A stretch of DNA of 64,000 nt, taken from Taklimakanibacter albus. Its GTDB lineage: Bacteria; Pseudomonadota; Alphaproteobacteria; Rhizobiales; Aestuariivirgaceae. Position 1 is the stretch's first letter; each line of letters starts with the position of its first letter. The position numbers were made by a program, and so were the translations under genes. Below, piece by piece: positions 10,076-18,924 of this stretch. The notes beneath the pieces were generated by a model. It had not been told where the DNA came from. It ran no database searches and saw only the letters and a list, made by a program, of their open reading frames with translations. The stretch covers positions 62,001 through 126,000 of the forward strand of contig NZ_JAENHL010000003.1 of assembly GCF_016595235.1 (NCBI RefSeq), written 5' to 3'.

Positions 10076-10729
10076 TCAGTTGCGCTTATCCTTCAGGCGA
10101 CGGACCTGGATTGAAAATAATTTAGGATCGGCCTTGCCGCCGGCAACGATATTTTCGAGGGAAACGGTGGTCCGCCGGCCCTGCCCGTCGACCACCACCC
10201 ATTGCTGGAGCTCCTTGCGGCCGTCGTCATAGACCAGGATCAGATGGCCCGGCACGGTCTTCTTGCGATCCTGCAAGGTGATGGTGGTGAGCCCGTCCTT
10301 GCTTTCGACGCCCAGGATGTTGGCTTCCTTGAGCAGATTGATGTCGTCGTCGAGCACCAGGCGGAGCGGGGTCTGCGACAAAGGATATTCCTCGAACTTC
10401 TCCTTGTCGCGGTTCTTGATCGTCACCCAGGTGCCGTCGGACACGATGATGAAGGGATTGGGCGCGGCATATTCAAAGCGCATCTTGCCGGGCTTGGCCA
10501 GGATGAAGACGCCCTTTGAAACATTGCCTTTCGAGCTCACCTGCGTGAACTCGCCCTTAAGGGTGCGGAAATCCTGGATATAAGCGGCGACTTCCTTGAC
10601 CTTCGCCGACTGGTCGGCGGTGAGGTCATCGGATCGCGCCGCACCGGCGGGACCCGCCACGGCGATCATGGCGCCGAGGGTGGCCGCGGCCGCGAGGCCG
10701 ATGAAATTCCTGCTGAAGAGCTTCTTCAC
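10076..10729 (-). CDS. lolA: Outer-membrane lipoprotein carrier LolA
   Basis: A 217-residue periplasmic chaperone that ferries lipoproteins from LolCDE to the outer membrane. A Sec signal peptide with Ala-rich end (GAMIAVAGPAGAARS) precedes the LolA fold: IQDFRTLKGEFTQVSSKGNVSKGVFILAKPGKMRFEYAAPNPFIIVSDGTWVTIKN. The stretch PLSQTPLRLVLDDDINL follows, which is typical of the alphaproteobacterial family. It lies 112 bases downstream of ftsK on the same strand, an order shared across Hyphomicrobiales, and ends before a strong terminator. Confidence 0.93.
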   Translation of the reverse strand: MKKLFSRNFIGLAAAATLGAMIAVAGPAGAARSDDLTADQSAKVKEVAAYIQDFRTLKGEFTQVSSKGNVSKGVFILAKPGKMRFEYAAPNPFIIVSDGTWVTIKNRDKEKFEEYPLSQTPLRLVLDDDINLLKEANILGVESKDGLTTITLQDRKKTVPGHLILVYDDGRKELQQWVVVDGQGRRTTVSLENIVAGGKADPKLFSIQVRRLKDKRN

Positions 10730-10841
10730 GATGGGTTCCCTTCGTCTTTCTTGCCCCGCTCATCCCCCAACAAGGGGGCGCTTTTGCGGCGCTATTCTCG
10801 CTACGTCGGCTTACGCGGGGCCTGCCGGCGCTTGCAATTTC

Positions 10842-13409
10842 TCAATCCCGCGCGCTATCCCCCGGCACCAGGATTTCGCGCTTGCCGGTGGCGTTGGCCG
10901 ACGAGATCAGGCCTTCCTTCTCCATCCGCTCGATGAGGCTCGCGGCCTTGTTGTAGCCGATCTGCAGGCGGCGTTGGATATAGCTGGTGGACACCTTCTT
11001 GTCGCGCAAGACCACCGCGACCGCCTGGTCGTAAAGATCGTCGCCCGAACCGCCGCCCTCGCCCGCAGCACCGCCCGAGCCCGGCTCGCCATAGGCCTCG
11101 TCCGGCTCCTCGGTGATCGCCTCGATATATTCGGGGGCGCCCTGCTTCTTGAGTGAGCGCACGATCTTCTCGACCTCGTCGTCGGAAACGAAAGGACCAT
11201 GGAGACGCGAGATGCGACCGCCGCCCGCCATGTAGAGCATGTCGCCTTGGCCTAAGAGCTGCTCGGCGCCCTGCTCGCCCAGGATGGTGCGGCTGTCGAT
11301 CTTGGACGTCACCTGGAAGGAGATGCGGGTCGGGAAGTTCGCCTTGATGGTGCCGGTGATGACGTCGACGGACGGACGCTGGGTGGCCATCACGACATGG
11401 ATGCCGGCGGCGCGCGCCATCTGCGCCAGGCGCTGCACCGCGCCTTCGATGTCCTTGCCCGCCACCATCATGAGGTCGGCCATCTCGTCGATGATCACGA
11501 CGATGTAGGGCATCGGCGACATGTCCATCTCTTCGCGCTCGAAGATCGGCTCGCCGGTCTCGGGATCGAAGCCGGTCTGCACGGTGCGCGACATCGCCTC
11601 GCCCTTCTCGCGCGCCTGCTCGAGCCTGGCGTTGAAGCCGTCGATATTGCGCACGCCGACCTTCGACATCTTGCGATAGCGGTCTTCCATCTCGCGCACC
11701 GCCCATTTGAGCGCCACCACCGCCTTGCGCGGATCGGTGACGACGGGGGCGAGCAGATGCGGGATGCCTTCATAGACCGAAAGCTCGAGCATCTTGGGAT
11801 CGATCATGATCAGCTTGCAGCGCTCCGGCGTATGCCGATAGAGCAGCGACAGGATCATGGTGTTGATGCCGACCGATTTGCCGGAGCCGGTGGTGCCGGC
11901 GATGAGCAGATGCGGCATGCGGGCAAGATCGGCGAAGACCGGCTCGCCGCCGATATTCTTGCCGAGCGCCATAGCGAGGTTCTGATTGGTCTTCTCGAAG
12001 GCCTCGGAGCCCAGAAGCTCGCGCAGATACACCGTTTCGCGCTTGGGGTTGGGCAATTCGATGCCGATGGCGTTGCGACCCGACACCACCGCGACGCGGG
12101 CCGAGATGGCGCTCATCGAACGCGCAATGTCGTCGGCAAGGCTGATGACGCGCGACGACTTGATGCCGGGCGCCGGCTCGAGCTCATAGAGCGTCACGAC
12201 GGGGCCGGGCTTCACATTGACGATCTGGCCGCGGACGCCGAAATCCTCGAGCACGCCTTCAAGGGCGCGGGCATTCTGCTCCAGCGTTTCCGGCGACAGG
12301 TCGATGGCGCGGCCGACCTTCTTGGGCTCGGCGAGCAGCGTCAGCGGCGGCAGCTCATATTCGCTGGCGGCGCGCTGCTTCTTGCCGGGCTTCGCCTGCT
12401 TGATGACCGGATCGTTGCGCGGGCTCACGCGGCGCGACGCGGCGGCGGCCGGCGTCTCGTCGGCTTCGTCGTCGGCCTCCTCTTCCTCGATCTCTTCGCC
12501 GGCTTCCTCTTCCAGCTCGATATCGACGTCGTCTTCCGCTTCGGCGGAAGGAAGCTTCAGCCAGGGCGGGTTATCCTGTTTGTCCTGCGCCGCGGCCCTG
12601 CCCTTCTTCGCGGCCTTGCCGTCGAGACGCGGCTCGACGCGCGCCCCTGACTTGCGGGCCGGCGCCGTGGCCGCTACCTGGCGCGCCTGGAAGGCCTTGT
12701 CCTGCGCCTTCAGATCGCGATGCATGCGCCAGCGCTGATAGAGAGTGTGCAGCAGATTCCACAGGCTCGTCGCAGCCCAGCGGATGTAATAGCCGAGTGC
12801 CGCCGAGAACGCGCCGTCGGAGCGGCTGAGGCCCGCCGCATTGGCGCCGGTGAGGACGGCGCCGAAGCCGAACAGAGCCGCGGCGACGAGCGAGGCGAAG
12901 AAACCCTTGAAGCCGAGATTGAGCAGCGTGAGCAGCGCCGATTTCAACACCTCGCCGGTCTGGCCGCCGAAGCCCGCTTCGAGCGCGAAGCTTTCAGGCG
13001 CCGGCATCATGGCGAGGAAGGCGGAGAAGGTGATGACGAACAGGATCCAGGCGAAGAACGAACGGATCGGGCGGATGACCGGCCGATGCGTCATCAGCCG
13101 CATGCTCCACAAAAGCGGCAAAGCGATCACCGCGATGACGCCAAGGCCGAACATCTGCATCAGCTGGTCGGAGATGACGGCGCCCGGATAGCCGAGAAGA
13201 TTGCTCGGATCGCCGTCGACGGCGCGGCTCAAGGACGGATCGGTCGGCGACCAGGTGGCGAGCGCCACGCCGATGCCGGCACACAGCGCGAAGCACAGAA
13301 AACCGATGAACTCCATCAGGCGGTTGCGCAGGAAGCGGCGTATGGCCGCCGGTACGGCGCCGTCGTCCGTGTCGATTGGATGCTCGATAGCCATGCGCCG
13401 GCCCGCCAT
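10842..13409 (-). CDS. ftsK: DNA translocase FtsK
   Basis: FtsK/SpoIIIE translocase that clears chromosome dimers at the division septum; 855 residues. The N-terminal third has four or five membrane segments ([31 protein letters not shown] and others). A long acidic and alanine-rich linker follows ([19 protein letters not shown]), then the alpha-beta motor with Walker [11 protein letters not shown] (about residue 505) and Walker [15 protein letters not shown]. The C-terminal gamma winged helix ([24 protein letters not shown]) reads KOPS sequences. The ATG at 13409 is used; 13394 (MAIEHPID) is equally possible, as neither has a clear ribosome-binding site. A CtrA-type box lies upstream. Confidence 0.97.
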   Translation of the reverse strand: MAGRRMAIEHPIDTDDGAVPAAIRRFLRNRLMEFIGFLCFALCAGIGVALATWSPTDPSLSRAVDGDPSNLLGYPGAVISDQLMQMFGLGVIAVIALPLLWSMRLMTHRPVIRPIRSFFAWILFVITFSAFLAMMPAPESFALEAGFGGQTGEVLKSALLTLLNLGFKGFFASLVAAALFGFGAVLTGANAAGLSRSDGAFSAALGYYIRWAATSLWNLLHTLYQRWRMHRDLKAQDKAFQARQVAATAPARKSGARVEPRLDGKAAKKGRAAAQDKQDNPPWLKLPSAEAEDDVDIELEEEAGEEIEEEEADDEADETPAAAASRRVSPRNDPVIKQAKPGKKQRAASEYELPPLTLLAEPKKVGRAIDLSPETLEQNARALEGVLEDFGVRGQIVNVKPGPVVTLYELEPAPGIKSSRVISLADDIARSMSAISARVAVVSGRNAIGIELPNPKRETVYLRELLGSEAFEKTNQNLAMALGKNIGGEPVFADLARMPHLLIAGTTGSGKSVGINTMILSLLYRHTPERCKLIMIDPKMLELSVYEGIPHLLAPVVTDPRKAVVALKWAVREMEDRYRKMSKVGVRNIDGFNARLEQAREKGEAMSRTVQTGFDPETGEPIFEREEMDMSPMPYIVVIIDEMADLMMVAGKDIEGAVQRLAQMARAAGIHVVMATQRPSVDVITGTIKANFPTRISFQVTSKIDSRTILGEQGAEQLLGQGDMLYMAGGGRISRLHGPFVSDDEVEKIVRSLKKQGAPEYIEAITEEPDEAYGEPGSGGAAGEGGGSGDDLYDQAVAVVLRDKKVSTSYIQRRLQIGYNKAASLIERMEKEGLISSANATGKREILVPGDSARD

Positions 13410-13465
13410 GGGGAACCCCGTCTTGCGTGATAAGAATAGTTAACGCGGAGTCTGGCGGGACGTGG

Positions 13466-13480
13466 TTAAAGTGGGGTTAA
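13466..13480. promoter_or_regulatory. Putative CtrA-type box upstream of ftsK
   Basis: TTAA, seven bases (agtgggg), TTAA; 56 bases upstream of the ftsK start. An extra TTAA half site is at 13440-13443, and a GAGTC (GANTC, CcrM-type) site at 13448-13452. Same consensus as at 371-385 and 42515-42529. Binding by CtrA is inferred. Confidence 0.55.
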
Positions 13481-13544
13481 GTCTTATGAATTTGCGCGGG
13501 ATTGGCGCGAAAAACCGGCATCCACTTTTTCGCATCCCGCGCAT

Positions 13545-13573
13545 GAAAAAAGCGGGGCTTTTTCGGCCCCGCT
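13545..13573 (-). terminator. Rho-independent terminator after amtB
   Basis: Minus strand: AGCGGGGCC, loop GAAAAA, GCCCCGCT, then TTTTTT. It lies 28 bases after the amtB stop and ends the glnK-amtB transcript before the ftsK promoter. Confidence 0.85.
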
Positions 13574-13600
13574 CCACGCTTTTCTGCTGGCCCTACCAGG

Positions 13601-15142
13601 TCAGTTATAGGCGCGCTCGCCATGCGACGCGATGTCGAGGCCCTCGCGCTCCTCGGCTTCCGAGACCCTGAGGCCGGTGACCGCCTTGCAGATCAGCAGC
13701 GCCAGATAACTCACCACGCCCGACACCACGACGGCGGTCAGCACGGCGACGATCTGCGCCGTCATCTGGGTGCCGAAGGCGTAGTCGAGGAGTTTGGTGG
13801 AGGTGTCGGGGGCGAGGTAATCGGTGACACCCGAGCCGCCCAGCGCCGGATTGACGAAGATGCCGGTGAGGAGCGCGCCGATAATGCCGCCGACGCCGTG
13901 GACGCCGAAGACATCGAGCGAATCATCATAGCCGAACCTCGCCTTCATCCAGACGACGGCCCACAGGCACACGAGACCGGCGATGAGGCCGATGAGGATG
14001 GCCGCCGCCGGCCCTACCCAGCCGCAGGCCGGCGTGATGGCGACGAGACCCGCCACCGCGCCCGATGCGGCGCCGAGCAAGCTCGGATGGCCGCGCGTCA
14101 CCCATTCACCGAAGGTCCAGGCCAGCGCCGCGGCGCCGGTGGCGATGGTCGTGTTGAGGACGACCAGCGCGGTCAGGCCGTTGGCTTCGAGATTGGAGCC
14201 GGCGTTGAAGCCATACCAGCCGACCCAGAGCAGCGAAGCGCCGATCAAGGTCAAGGTGAGGCTGTGCGGCGCCATGGCGTCCTTGCCGTAACCGACGCGC
14301 TTGCCGAGCACGAGGGCGCAGACGAGACCGGCGACGCCGGCATTGATGTGGACGACGGTGCCGCCGGCGAAATCGAGCGCGCCCCAGTTGAAGAGCCAGC
14401 CATTGGAGGCGTTGACCGCATTGCCGTAGTCGGCGAGGACCGTGGCCTTGGCCGCATCATCCGCGGCGGCGGCCAGCTTGGCGAGGAAATCGGTCGCCGC
14501 CTGCTCACCGACCGCGGCTTTCACCGCATCGAGATTGTCGGCGGACAGCGTGTAGGCATCGGGGCCGGCCCAGAACCACACCATATGCGCCATCGGCAGA
14601 TAGGCGAAGGTGAACCACAGGACGAGGAACAAGAGCACCGCCTTGAACTTCATGCGCTCGGCGAAGGCGCCGACGATGAGGGCAGGGGTGATCGCCGCGA
14701 AAGTGAGCTGGAACATCACATAGGTGAGCTCCGGCACATAGACTTCCTTGGAGAAGGTCGCGGCGAGCGTCGAGACGTCGACGCCGGCGAGAAAGAATTT
14801 CGACAAGCCGCCGAAGAAGGCGGTGCCGCCGGTGAAGGCGATCGAATAGCCGTAGAGCACCCAGAGAATGCCGATGAGCGAGAAGCAGATGAAGACCTGG
14901 GTCAACACCGACAGCACGTTCTTGGCGCGCACCAGGCCGCCATAGAAGAGGGCGAGGCCCGGTATGGTCATCAGGATCACCAGGATGGTGGCGATCAGCA
15001 TCCAGGTCGTGTCGCCCTTGTTGACGGTCGCGGCGGCAAACGCCGAGCCGGCGGGCAGGAGGCCGGCCAAGGCCAGACCCAAAGCGCCGGGCAAAAGCCG
15101 GCGCCGTGTGAACGCACGAAATGTCATTGCAGTATCCTTCAT
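13601..15142 (-). CDS. amtB: Ammonium transporter AmtB
   Basis: Amt/Rh-family ammonium channel, 513 residues. The start at 15142 follows a strong AAGGGGAGG ribosome-binding site. An N-terminal signal-like segment (RRRLLPGALGLALAGLLPAGSAFAAA) precedes about eleven membrane helices. Family signatures are TIPGLALFYGGLVRAKNVLSVL, LDFAGGTVVHINAG (conserved Asp and first pore His region) and GVHGVGGIIGALLTG (twin-His region). The segment of about 45 residues after MVWFWAGPDAY (LSADNLDAVKAAVGEQAA and on) is a lumenal insertion seen in many proteobacterial AmtB. It is co-transcribed with glnK, 22 bases upstream, so PII can gate it. Confidence 0.97.
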   Translation of the reverse strand: MKDTAMTFRAFTRRRLLPGALGLALAGLLPAGSAFAAATVNKGDTTWMLIATILVILMTIPGLALFYGGLVRAKNVLSVLTQVFICFSLIGILWVLYGYSIAFTGGTAFFGGLSKFFLAGVDVSTLAATFSKEVYVPELTYVMFQLTFAAITPALIVGAFAERMKFKAVLLFLVLWFTFAYLPMAHMVWFWAGPDAYTLSADNLDAVKAAVGEQAATDFLAKLAAAADDAAKATVLADYGNAVNASNGWLFNWGALDFAGGTVVHINAGVAGLVCALVLGKRVGYGKDAMAPHSLTLTLIGASLLWVGWYGFNAGSNLEANGLTALVVLNTTIATGAAALAWTFGEWVTRGHPSLLGAASGAVAGLVAITPACGWVGPAAAILIGLIAGLVCLWAVVWMKARFGYDDSLDVFGVHGVGGIIGALLTGIFVNPALGGSGVTDYLAPDTSTKLLDYAFGTQMTAQIVAVLTAVVVSGVVSYLALLICKAVTGLRVSEAEEREGLDIASHGERAYN

Positions 15143-15164
15143 TTGAAAATCCTCCCCTTGAGCC

Positions 15165-15503
15165 TCACAGCGCATCGGTGCCGACCTCGCCGGTCCGGAT
15201 GCGCACCGCTTCCTCGAGCGGGAGCACGAAGATCTTGCCGTCGCCGATCTGGCCGGTTTCACCGGCCTTGCGGATGGTCTCGACGACGCGGGCGCTGAGC
15301 GCCGTATCGACGGCGATCTCGATCTTCACCTTGGGAACGAAGGTCACGGCATATTCGGCGCCGCGATAGAACTCGGTATGGCCGCCCTGGCGGCCATGGC
15401 CTTTGACTTCGGTGACGGTAATCCCCTGTATGCCGATCGAGGCCAAGGCCTCACGGACCTCGTCGAGCTTATGTGGTTTGACGACGGCAATTATGTACTT
15501 CAT
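15165..15503 (-). CDS. glnK: Nitrogen regulatory protein PII (GlnK)
   Basis: PII signal protein, 112 residues, starting MKYIIAVVKPHKLDEVREAL. The T-loop has GRQGGHTEFYRGAEY with the uridylylated Tyr51; the C-terminal part has GQIGDGKIFVLPLEEAVRIRTGE, which forms the ATP/2-oxoglutarate site. Linkage to amtB makes GlnK more likely than GlnB. An upstream extension of 12 codons in frame is not family-like. A sigma-54 promoter at 15541-15555 fits nitrogen control. Confidence 0.97.
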   Translation of the reverse strand: MKYIIAVVKPHKLDEVREALASIGIQGITVTEVKGHGRQGGHTEFYRGAEYAVTFVPKVKIEIAVDTALSARVVETIRKAGETGQIGDGKIFVLPLEEAVRIRTGEVGTDAL

Positions 15504-15540
15504 GCGCCCATCTCCCTGATGTTGCGGCGCAGCAGACAAA

Positions 15541-15555
15541 ACAAGTTCCGTGCCA
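15541..15555 (-). promoter_or_regulatory. Sigma-54 promoter of glnK-amtB
   Basis: Minus strand TGGCACGGAACTTGT matches the RpoN consensus TGGCACG-N4-TTGC except for the final T in place of C. The invariant GG lies 10 bases from the TG of the -12 element. The glnK start is about 37 bases downstream of the -12 element. An upstream hairpin CTATC-TATTT-GATAG (15571-15585) may be part of the activator region, but no clear NtrC pair of sites is visible. Confidence 0.8.
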
Positions 15556-15722
15556 GATTCTGGAAATCATCTATCTATTTGATAGAACTGCATATTTTTT
15601 GAGATGACCAGGAGTCAGTCAACAGGCGATGATGAATAATCGTGCAGAGTCTGTCGAAAGATCAAAAATTATGCAGAGACCGATGACTTGACGATCCGGC
15701 CCCACAGTGGCTTCTGGTCGGC

Positions 15723-16958
15723 ATGGACAAAGCGGATATCCTCATCGCCGGCGCCGCCCTCAATGGGCTGGCGGCCGCCGTGGCTCTGGCGGGGCCCAAA
15801 GCGCGCACGCCGCTCGACATTCTGATCCTCGATCAGGCTGATCCGACCAAATTCTCGCGCGACACGTTCGATGGCCGCGCCTCGGCCATCACCGCCTCGT
15901 CGCGGCGCATGCTCGAGGCGCTGGGAGTATGGGAGGCGATCGCACTCCATGCCGAGCCGATGCGCGACATCATCGTCACCGACGCCAAGCTCGGCGCCGA
16001 GACCCGTCCGGCGCTGCTGCATTTCGGCGAAGAGGATCATGGCGGGGCCGCTTCCGCCTTCATGGTCGAGAACCGCCATCTCTATGGCGCGCTGCTCGAC
16101 GCGGCGCTCGCATCGCCCCATGTGCGGCTCAAGACCGGCACGCGCATCGCATCCTACACATTCGGACCAGGTCTTGCCCGTGTCACGACGGAGACGGGCG
16201 AAGACGCCAAGGCGTCGCTGCTCGTCGCCGCCGATGGTCGCGCGTCGCCGGCCCGCAAGGCGGCGGGGATCGCGACCTATGGCTGGGCTTACGACCAGAC
16301 CGGCATCGTCACCACCGTCGCCCATGAGCGGCCGCATCACGGCCGCGCCGAGGAACATTTCCTGCCTTCCGGCCCCTTCGCCATCCTGCCTTTGCCGCAG
16401 AATCGCAGCTCGCTGGTCTGGACCGAGCGCAGCGGCGAGGCGCAGCGCATCATGGCGCTCGACGATGCCGGCTTCCTTGCCGAATTGTCGCGCCGCTTCG
16501 GCGGTCATCTCGGCGAGATCAGCATCGCCGGCCCCCGCCATGCCTATCCGCTGTCGATGCAGATCGCCCAGTCCTTTACGGCTGAAAGGCTGGCGCTCAT
16601 CGGCGATGCGGCGCATGTCATCCATCCGATCGCGGGCCTCGGATTCAATCTGGGCCTGCGCGATGTGGCGGCACTCGCCGAAAGCGTCGCCGAAGCGGTG
16701 AAGCTCGGGCTCGATCCGGGCTCGGACGCGGTGCTCGAAACCTATGCGCGCTGGCGCCGCTTCGACACGGCGATGACCGCGGTGGCGACCGACGGGCTGA
16801 CGCGGCTGTTCTCCAACGACAACACCGCGCTCCGGGCCATTCGCGGCATGGGCCTGCGCGCCGCCGGCAGCCTCGGCGCGCTCAAAGGTTTCTTCATGCG
16901 CGAAGCGGCGGGCGAGACGGGACGTCTGCCCAAGCTGTTGCAGGGCGAGGCGGTCTGA
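15723..16958 (+). CDS. UbiH/UbiF/Coq6-family FAD monooxygenase
   Basis: Flavoprotein hydroxylase of 411 residues, class A, of the ubiquinone-biosynthesis type. N-terminal FAD-binding GxGxxG variant is IAGAALNGLAAAVALAG. DGRASAITASSRRMLEALG is the UbiH family block, DGRASPARKAAG the second FAD/NADPH site, and LIGDAAHVIHPIAGLGFNLGLRD the DG motif and C-terminal FAD contact. It probably hydroxylates the ring of a ubiquinone precursor; which carbon cannot be told. It is divergent from glnK, and this placement next to glnK is conserved in relatives. Confidence 0.9.
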   Translation: MDKADILIAGAALNGLAAAVALAGPKARTPLDILILDQADPTKFSRDTFDGRASAITASSRRMLEALGVWEAIALHAEPMRDIIVTDAKLGAETRPALLHFGEEDHGGAASAFMVENRHLYGALLDAALASPHVRLKTGTRIASYTFGPGLARVTTETGEDAKASLLVAADGRASPARKAAGIATYGWAYDQTGIVTTVAHERPHHGRAEEHFLPSGPFAILPLPQNRSSLVWTERSGEAQRIMALDDAGFLAELSRRFGGHLGEISIAGPRHAYPLSMQIAQSFTAERLALIGDAAHVIHPIAGLGFNLGLRDVAALAESVAEAVKLGLDPGSDAVLETYARWRRFDTAMTAVATDGLTRLFSNDNTALRAIRGMGLRAAGSLGALKGFFMREAAGETGRLPKLLQGEAV

Positions 16959-16980
16959 CTTTAAGAGGACGTGTCTTTCC

Positions 16981-17184
16981 CTCGTCCCGCTTCAGCGGGG
17001 AGAGGGAGGGGCCCAACGCGCCAGCGTTGGGAAGGTGAGGGGCATCCCTGTTACCCTTCTTTCTAATCACTGCAGCCTTCTCGATAGATCCGGTGGTCAT
17101 TTTTGCACCAAGAGATCGGGCGCCCCTCACCCTCCCATTGCTTCGCAATGGGCCCCTCCCTCTCCCCGCTACGCGGGGCGAGGT
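16981..17184. repeat. Facing pair of extragenic repeats
   Basis: Two copies of a 60-65-base GC-rich unit facing each other (16981-17044 and 17121-17184) around a 76-base core. Each unit has two mini-hairpins, such as CCCGCTTCAGCGGG and CCAACGCGCCAGCGTTGG in the left copy and CCATTGCTTCGCAATGG and CCCCGCTACGCGGGG in the right, joined by purine tracts GAGAGGGAGGGGC. The outer halves can pair with each other. The same arrangement is at 55542-55730 and a degenerate one at 29931-30017. It is not protein coding. Confidence 0.7.
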
Positions 17185-17362
17185 AACTCCGAGCCGCCTC
17201 GCAAGATGTGTGAATCTGATAGCGGTGAAAGCCGGATGCATTGTAAAAATGCAACATCTTGGCGCTTTTCGTGCGAAAGGAGCCCCTTAGGTCTTGACCT
17301 CGGCATCGCCGCTGTGGGAATCGTCGACGATATTGAGCAACGTTTCGACGACAGGGGATGCC

Positions 17363-17710
17363 ATGAGGTTTTGCCTACGACTCACGCCATTGGTTGTGGT
17401 CGCCATCCTTGCAACCGCTTCGCTTTCTCCGGCATCGGCAGCCAGCCAATGCACCGCCGCCCAGTGGCGCCAATTCAGCTCGCTGATGAATCAGCTCAAC
17501 ACCAACCTCTATCGTTTTGAGAACGCCAGGGTCAAAGAGATTTGCCGTGCCGGCCGGCCTCTGGTCGCTACACTTCGCAAGGCCAGTTCATGGATTCAGC
17601 GAAATCCCCAATGCACAATGGCAACGGCGCGCGATCGCAGGCAGGCACGCAAAATGATCTCCGTAGTTTCGCGTGCAACAGCCGACTTTCGGCGCGCCTG
17701 CGGCCGCTGA
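17363..17710 (+). CDS. Small secreted protein with four cysteines
   Basis: A 115-residue hypothetical. It starts MRFCLRLTPLVVVAILATASLSPASAAS, a clear Sec signal with cleavage near residue 28. The mature part of about 88 residues is mostly helical by composition (QWRQFSSLMNQLNTNLYRFENARVKEICRAGRP) and contains four cysteines (SQC, EIC, PQC, RAC), enough for two disulfides. The ATG at 17363 follows AGGGGATG; a longer frame from 17294 is not signal-like. No family was recognised. It stands alone between a repeat pair and the convergent alcohol dehydrogenase gene. Confidence 0.7.
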   Translation: MRFCLRLTPLVVVAILATASLSPASAASQCTAAQWRQFSSLMNQLNTNLYRFENARVKEICRAGRPLVATLRKASSWIQRNPQCTMATARDRRQARKMISVVSRATADFRRACGR

Positions 17711-17756
17711 AATCTGGCCTCGAGGCTGATCGATTCGATCGACAGCCATCGGCGCG

Positions 17757-18767
17757 TCAGAATCCTTCGATGACGACCTTGCCTTTGGCCGCGCCGGTTT
17801 CGACGAGACGGTGCGCTTCGCGCATATTCGACGCATTGATCGGCGCAAGCACATGCGCGAGCGTGCTGCGCAGGCGCCCGGCATCGATCTCATCGGCTAC
17901 CAAGGAAAGCAGCCTGTGCTGCTCGATCATGTCCGGCGTCTTGAACATGGCGCGCGTGAACATGAGTTCCCAATGCAGGCTCGCCGCCTTGGTCTTCATC
18001 TTGTCCATCGGCATCGGGTGATGGGTGTCGTCGATCGTCACGATGGCACCTTGCGGACGGATCAGCTCCACGGCGTCCGGCCAATGCCGCATGTCGTTGA
18101 AGATGGCGACATAGTCGACCTGCTGGTGGCCGAGCGCCTTCACTTGCTGGGCCAGCGGCTCGCGGTGATTCACGACATGATCGGCGCCGAGCTCCTTGAC
18201 CCAGGCAATCGTTTCCGGCCGTGACGCTGTAGTGATCACCAGGAGACCGGCACGTTTGGCGAGCTGTATGCCGATCGAACCCACGCCGCCGGCGCCGCCG
18301 ATGATCAGGATCGACTTGCCGGCGTCGGCGCCGTTGCGATCGATGCGCAAGCGGTCGAAGAACGATTCGTAAGCGGTGATGGTGGTGAGCGGCAGGGCTG
18401 CTGCTTCGGCGAAGGACAGTGACTTGGGCTTGCGTCCGACGATGCGCTCGTCGACGAGATGGAATTCCTGGTTGGTGCCGGGCCGGGTAATATCGCCGGC
18501 GTAGTAGACTTCGTCGCCGACCTTGAACAGCGTGACATCCGCACCGACCGCGGCGACGATGCCGGCGGCGTCATAACCGATCACGCGCGGGCTCGCCTCC
18601 ACCTTGTCCTTGGGCGCGCGCACTTTGGTGTCGACCGGATTGACCGCCACGGCCTTCACCGCGACCAGAATATCATGGCCCGTCGCCTCCGGCCTCGGTA
18701 GCTCGATGTCGAGCAGGGAGGCGGGATCGGTGATCGGCAGGTAACGGGTGAAACCCACGGCTTTCAT
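17757..18767 (-). CDS. Zinc-type alcohol dehydrogenase/quinone oxidoreductase family
   Basis: A 336-residue medium-chain dehydrogenase of the quinone oxidoreductase-like branch (adh_fam_1 type). GroES-like domain: MKAVGFTRYLPITDPASLLDIELPRP, VAVNPVDTKVRAP, VIGYDAAGIVAAVGADV. Rossmann domain: ILIIGGAGGVGSIGIQLAKRAG. The zinc-ligand cysteines of true alcohol dehydrogenases are absent, so an NAD(P)H-dependent enone or quinone reductase is most likely. A LysR regulator is divergent from it 157 bases away, a typical regulator-target pair. Substrate unknown. Confidence 0.9.
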   Translation of the reverse strand: MKAVGFTRYLPITDPASLLDIELPRPEATGHDILVAVKAVAVNPVDTKVRAPKDKVEASPRVIGYDAAGIVAAVGADVTLFKVGDEVYYAGDITRPGTNQEFHLVDERIVGRKPKSLSFAEAAALPLTTITAYESFFDRLRIDRNGADAGKSILIIGGAGGVGSIGIQLAKRAGLLVITTASRPETIAWVKELGADHVVNHREPLAQQVKALGHQQVDYVAIFNDMRHWPDAVELIRPQGAIVTIDDTHHPMPMDKMKTKAASLHWELMFTRAMFKTPDMIEQHRLLSLVADEIDAGRLRSTLAHVLAPINASNMREAHRLVETGAAKGKVVIEGF

Positions 18768-18790
18768 GTGACTCTCCTGATGCGGCGACT

Positions 18791-18840
18791 AGAGCGCTTC
18801 CGGCCAAAGTTGCTCGACTTTGGCGACAAGGAAGCGCTCC
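18791..18840. repeat. Palindromic extragenic element (CAAAGTTG core)
   Basis: Outer arms AGAGCGCTTCC and GGAAGCGCTC, inner arms GCCAAAGT and ACTTTGGC. Second member of the family at 6752-6801 and 50670-50718. It is located just upstream of the dehydrogenase start, within the divergent promoter region. Confidence 0.6.
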
Positions 18841-18893
18841 AGGTTATATGACTGGTGTATAGATATTGCGATCCGGCTGTAAAATTCGCTAAA

Positions 18894-18914
18894 TTCCGAA
18901 ATCATAATTCGGAA
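18894..18914. promoter_or_regulatory. Probable LysR-type operator
   Basis: Perfect inverted repeat TTCCGAA-ATCATAA-TTCGGAA, seven-base arms with a seven-base centre. It contains the T-N11-A signature of LysR-family sites. It ends ten bases before the lysR-type start and lies in the divergent region shared with the dehydrogenase gene, consistent with autoregulation. Confidence 0.6.
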
Positions 18915-18924
18915 AATACGAAGA

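Noticed and set aside
9929-10114. 61-codon frame between xth and lolA
   Set aside because: It overlaps the end of lolA, has no ribosome-binding site and no recognisable features.
13622-15298. Plus-strand frame of 558 codons opposite amtB
   Set aside because: Shadow of amtB, made of Arg/Asp/Gly-rich low-complexity sequence.
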